A stretch of DNA of 33,266 nt from Rodentolepis nana (Eukaryota > Platyhelminthes > Cestoda > Cyclophyllidea > Hymenolepididae). Below, piece by piece: positions 30,642 to 33,266 of the stretch. The stretch covers positions 4,920 through 38,185 of the forward strand of contig UZAE01012534.1 in the NCBI GenBank assembly GCA_900617975.1. The letters run 5' to 3'. Every line of letters starts with the position of its first letter. Position 1 is the first letter of the stretch. A program made the position numbers and the translations under genes. The notes beneath the pieces are model-generated. The model saw nothing but the letters and a program-made list of their open reading frames with translations. It was not told the DNA's origin and searched no databases.

Positions 30642-32630
30642 ACTGACGAATTTCTGGTGTGTTTGTCTGTGTATGCGATTCTTCCTCACTCTCCATTATC
30701 TAGTCCATTCCCTCTTCGCTTGCACTCAAAATGCCCGACGATTAGTGTTATGGGCTTCTTTTATATTTTGTCATATTTGTATCTGAAACCTGATGACAAT
30801 GAAATTGGTTCGTGTGTGTGTGTATGTTTGTGCGTGCTGCTGTGTATGTACCTTTGTGATCCTACCATGATGACTACTCTTACGTAAAGTATGTGAATAA
30901 TTAAGAGCTATTCTAATCCCAATCCCGTTATGTGTTATAGAATTCGCCTATGTGTTAGTCTTTGAAGATGTCTGAGTGATGACAAACCTAGGGTATTTAC
31001 CAAATTGTGAGATAAAATGCCTTGAGGAGGTATGGTCACTGTATAAAATATTCTCTGCTTAATTTATCTTGAATCCAAAGTAGGGCTGTTTCTATGCCTC
31101 GTTCAAAGTGGTTCTAGGACTATCGTATGTCTCTGGTTGTCATAACGTTCCCGAGTATGATCGATGGAAATTGGCGAATGTCAGAATTTTCTGGAAAATG
31201 CGTGCGTGCTTGCAAAGGCCTAATTCAGTTTCCCACCTTTTTATAAATTCCCAATCTAAACCCTTCCACTCCATATCTTCCTGAATTTTGCTTGCATGTA
31301 ACATTTGTAGCTGTGAATACTTTGGAATACATCAAGTATAACGATAGCTTATCACAACATAGACCCGTCTCCAAAAAACCTCTCACTAGATGTGATTTAC
31401 TATAGAGACAAGCGGGATGTAAAAGGGAGGAAGCGGAGAGAGGCTTTGGAATCGAAAGAGACGGATAAAATGTCGGAACTGGTCTAGTGGAATCTGGGTT
31501 GTGATGTAGAGTGTCTATTGAAGTAGTGGGGAAGATTTTGAGTTCCAAATTCCTGGATGAGAAATCGATTAGAAGTCATCAATTGACTGGAGGCATTGGC
31601 CTATATGTGTGCAGAGCAAATTCATTCATGTTAGGGGGGATGTCCACAGAGGCGGGCCAATTCTTCGACTTCTGACGTTAAACACTGCTTCAACGATCAA
31701 CTTGAGGTGGCTAAATCTTTTCCTAGGCCATCTTAAATCCAGAAGGTTACATGTAGTGCGTGAAAGGCCTGAGTTTATATTTATTTGCGAAGTTTTAGCT
31801 GTTCCGTTTGAAAGCATGCACTTTTAAAGTTAATAAACACAAAGAACTGATGTGGGTTTCAAATTTGCCATTGATAGTACCTCCTCACAGTGACACTTTC
31901 CGTTGTTATCCAATAAATAAGAAAATTAGCAAATGACCATTTGGTATTCACCTTTCCGAAAATGCATTTGATGAGTATCGTTTACCATCTTGTTAAACCG
32001 TAGCCTACATAATTAGTTATTAAAATACCAATTGAATAAATTTCGAAATGAGTTGCTTAGTATCAAACAATTGACTTCGATCAATTGGGATCTCTCGTGC
32101 TGAGCATTAGTCTCCAGATGTCCTTTGTTTCACATTTCATCGCCTGGATTTATCCACCTACTCCATTCACCGCTTAATTCCAGCTGGACGGAAAAGAGGT
32201 TTCTGGCACAAGTGCAGGCTTTTTCGCCTTTAAATTTTCGAAATAATCGATGATATTTATTCCATTGATTTTCACATTTTTCATTTCCACCTTAGGCGAG
32301 ATTTCTTCGTAAATAAATATTGAAAATAGAATGCAAAAAAAATCGAACGGGTTGAATTTGTGGTTGGTTGGATTTACTTTTGGAAATTCACAAAATCGCC
32401 CATTATGAGGTTGAATGAAACGGTAAGATTGGTAAACCTCTACAAGAGGAAACATCGATTGTACTAAACAATACTTATTTTTCAATTGAACTTAACACTC
32501 ATTTGGGCCAAATTTTTTGTCACTATTTTCACTACCATGACCTGCTAAATGATATACTTAACCTAACAATACGAAACTGATTAAACTAGGCAAACCTGGG
32601 CATGAACGAATACTTAATCAAAGGAGATAT
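30642..32630. other. Downstream region of the TSP1 membrane-protein gene
   Basis: The beginning is probably the 3' untranslated region, with a GTGTGTGTGTATG stretch near 30812. No canonical AATAAA is obvious in the first few hundred bases. Short overlapping frames at 31225-31548 (minus) and 31609-31827 (both strands) show no recognisable motif and are not called. Confidence 0.5.
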
Positions 32631-32633
32631 TTT

Positions 32634-32953
32634 TTATTTATATCAAATGGCAGGCGTTTTGATGGTTATCATTAGCCCTTTAGTTGACTTCGGGCTTCAC
32701 AGAGGGGAAGGAACATCAAAGTGAAAAAAAGTCTCGAGGGGGTGGGGGAATGAACAGAAGAGTGTTTCAAAGACGAAGGTAGAAAGGTAGAAAAGAGGTG
32801 AGGTGAGAACTGTGGAAGTAGTCGAATATGACATACAGTGGGATCATGGCAGTTTGAAGTCAGAAGTCAACTGCCAAGTAATAGACTTTTTGCCGTATGA
32901 GTATACGTTGCCCAGGGTGCACCACGTGGAGGTAAGTCTATCGCACACCCCTA
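32634..32953 (+). repeat. Dispersed repeat, fullest copy
   Basis: The left part (32634-32733) matches 7466-7568. The right part (about 32741-32953) matches 1-219. The two parts are joined by an imperfect G run (GAGGGGGTGGGGG). As in the first copy, one frame is open through the right part, here from about 32783 to a TAG near 32982. It again contains GAG|GTAAGT. The differences between copies are spread over all codon positions, which argues against strong protein constraint. No terminal inverted repeats, target-site duplication or poly(A) tail could be identified by eye. Confidence 0.85.
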
Positions 32954-33266
32954 ATCAAAGAAGATATGAAATAAGCTTATAGGTGTCGTAGTGGTGGATT
33001 TTGGCCTGAGGTAGAGCGTTACTTATTTATCATATTAAAAAGTCTTACTTCATTAGATTTAAAAATATTACAAAATTACAGATTCCTATCTCAAAAATAT
33101 TCCAGTGTGTGATTTCGCCTGTATCGTTCAGAGAGTACCTACTTGTTATTCATTCAACTGGAATCCAGTAAATGAAACCCAGCTTGCCCCAGCTGTAATT
33201 TTTTCTCTAATCCATGAGTCTATTTGGAGATTTTGTTCATTTAGGGCAACCTTAATGTGATTTATT

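Noticed and set aside
30307..30887. Alternative plus-strand frames overlapping the last TSP1-gene exon
   Set aside because: The frame with two PPxY motifs joins in phase with the upstream exon; these do not.
1..33266. CRISPR array, bacterial operon, rRNA or viral genome
   Set aside because: The tandem repeats lack uniform spacers, genes are spliced, and no rRNA or viral replication gene was seen. I made no exhaustive tRNA fold search.

Overview
The window is AT-rich, intron-rich eukaryotic DNA. I infer a parasitic flatworm, most likely a tapeworm. The grounds are several introns of only 36-41 nt, a run of in-phase micro-exons, long homopolymer G runs and an animal-type gene set. The genus cannot be read from the sequence. 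There is no sign of bacterial or viral organisation.

Layout. Positions 1-12,000 hold no gene I can support. They contain one copy of a dispersed repeat at the left edge, two neighbouring minisatellites (about 3.73-4.35 kb and 4.44-5.06 kb) and a second, partial copy of the dispersed repeat at 7.47 kb. Around 12.0-12.8 kb there is a weakly supported plus-strand gene end (hydrophobic segment, proline-rich tail, AATAAA). From 15.4 to 22.9 kb the minus strand carries two related genes for PP2A regulatory subunit B'' gamma (PPP2R3C/G5PR family). The upstream one (22,885 to 17,783) is intact. The downstream one (about 16,730 to 15,430) is divergent, partly degenerate and probably truncated. A small plus-strand gene for a basic protein lies between them (17.18-17.48 kb). 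Diverging from the intact gene, a plus-strand gene (23.4-30.6 kb) encodes a thrombospondin-type-1, single-pass membrane protein with two PPxY motifs in its tail. The right edge (32.63-32.95 kb) holds a fuller copy of the dispersed repeat.

Main discovery. The single 3.48 kb intron of the intact PPP2R3C-like gene holds at least 14 small exons (18-63 nt). All are on the coding strand, all are multiples of three, all fit phase 0 and all are open. They sit at a junction where the family protein and the neighbouring paralogue are continuous. Skipping all of them leaves the conserved protein intact; including all adds about 201 residues rich in Ser, Thr and Glu. This resembles the micro-exon genes described in schistosomes, but here the array is embedded inside a conserved phosphatase regulatory subunit. 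It could generate many protein forms by exon choice.

All exon boundaries were placed by eye from splice signals, reading phase and recalled family similarity. No search or transcript data were available.
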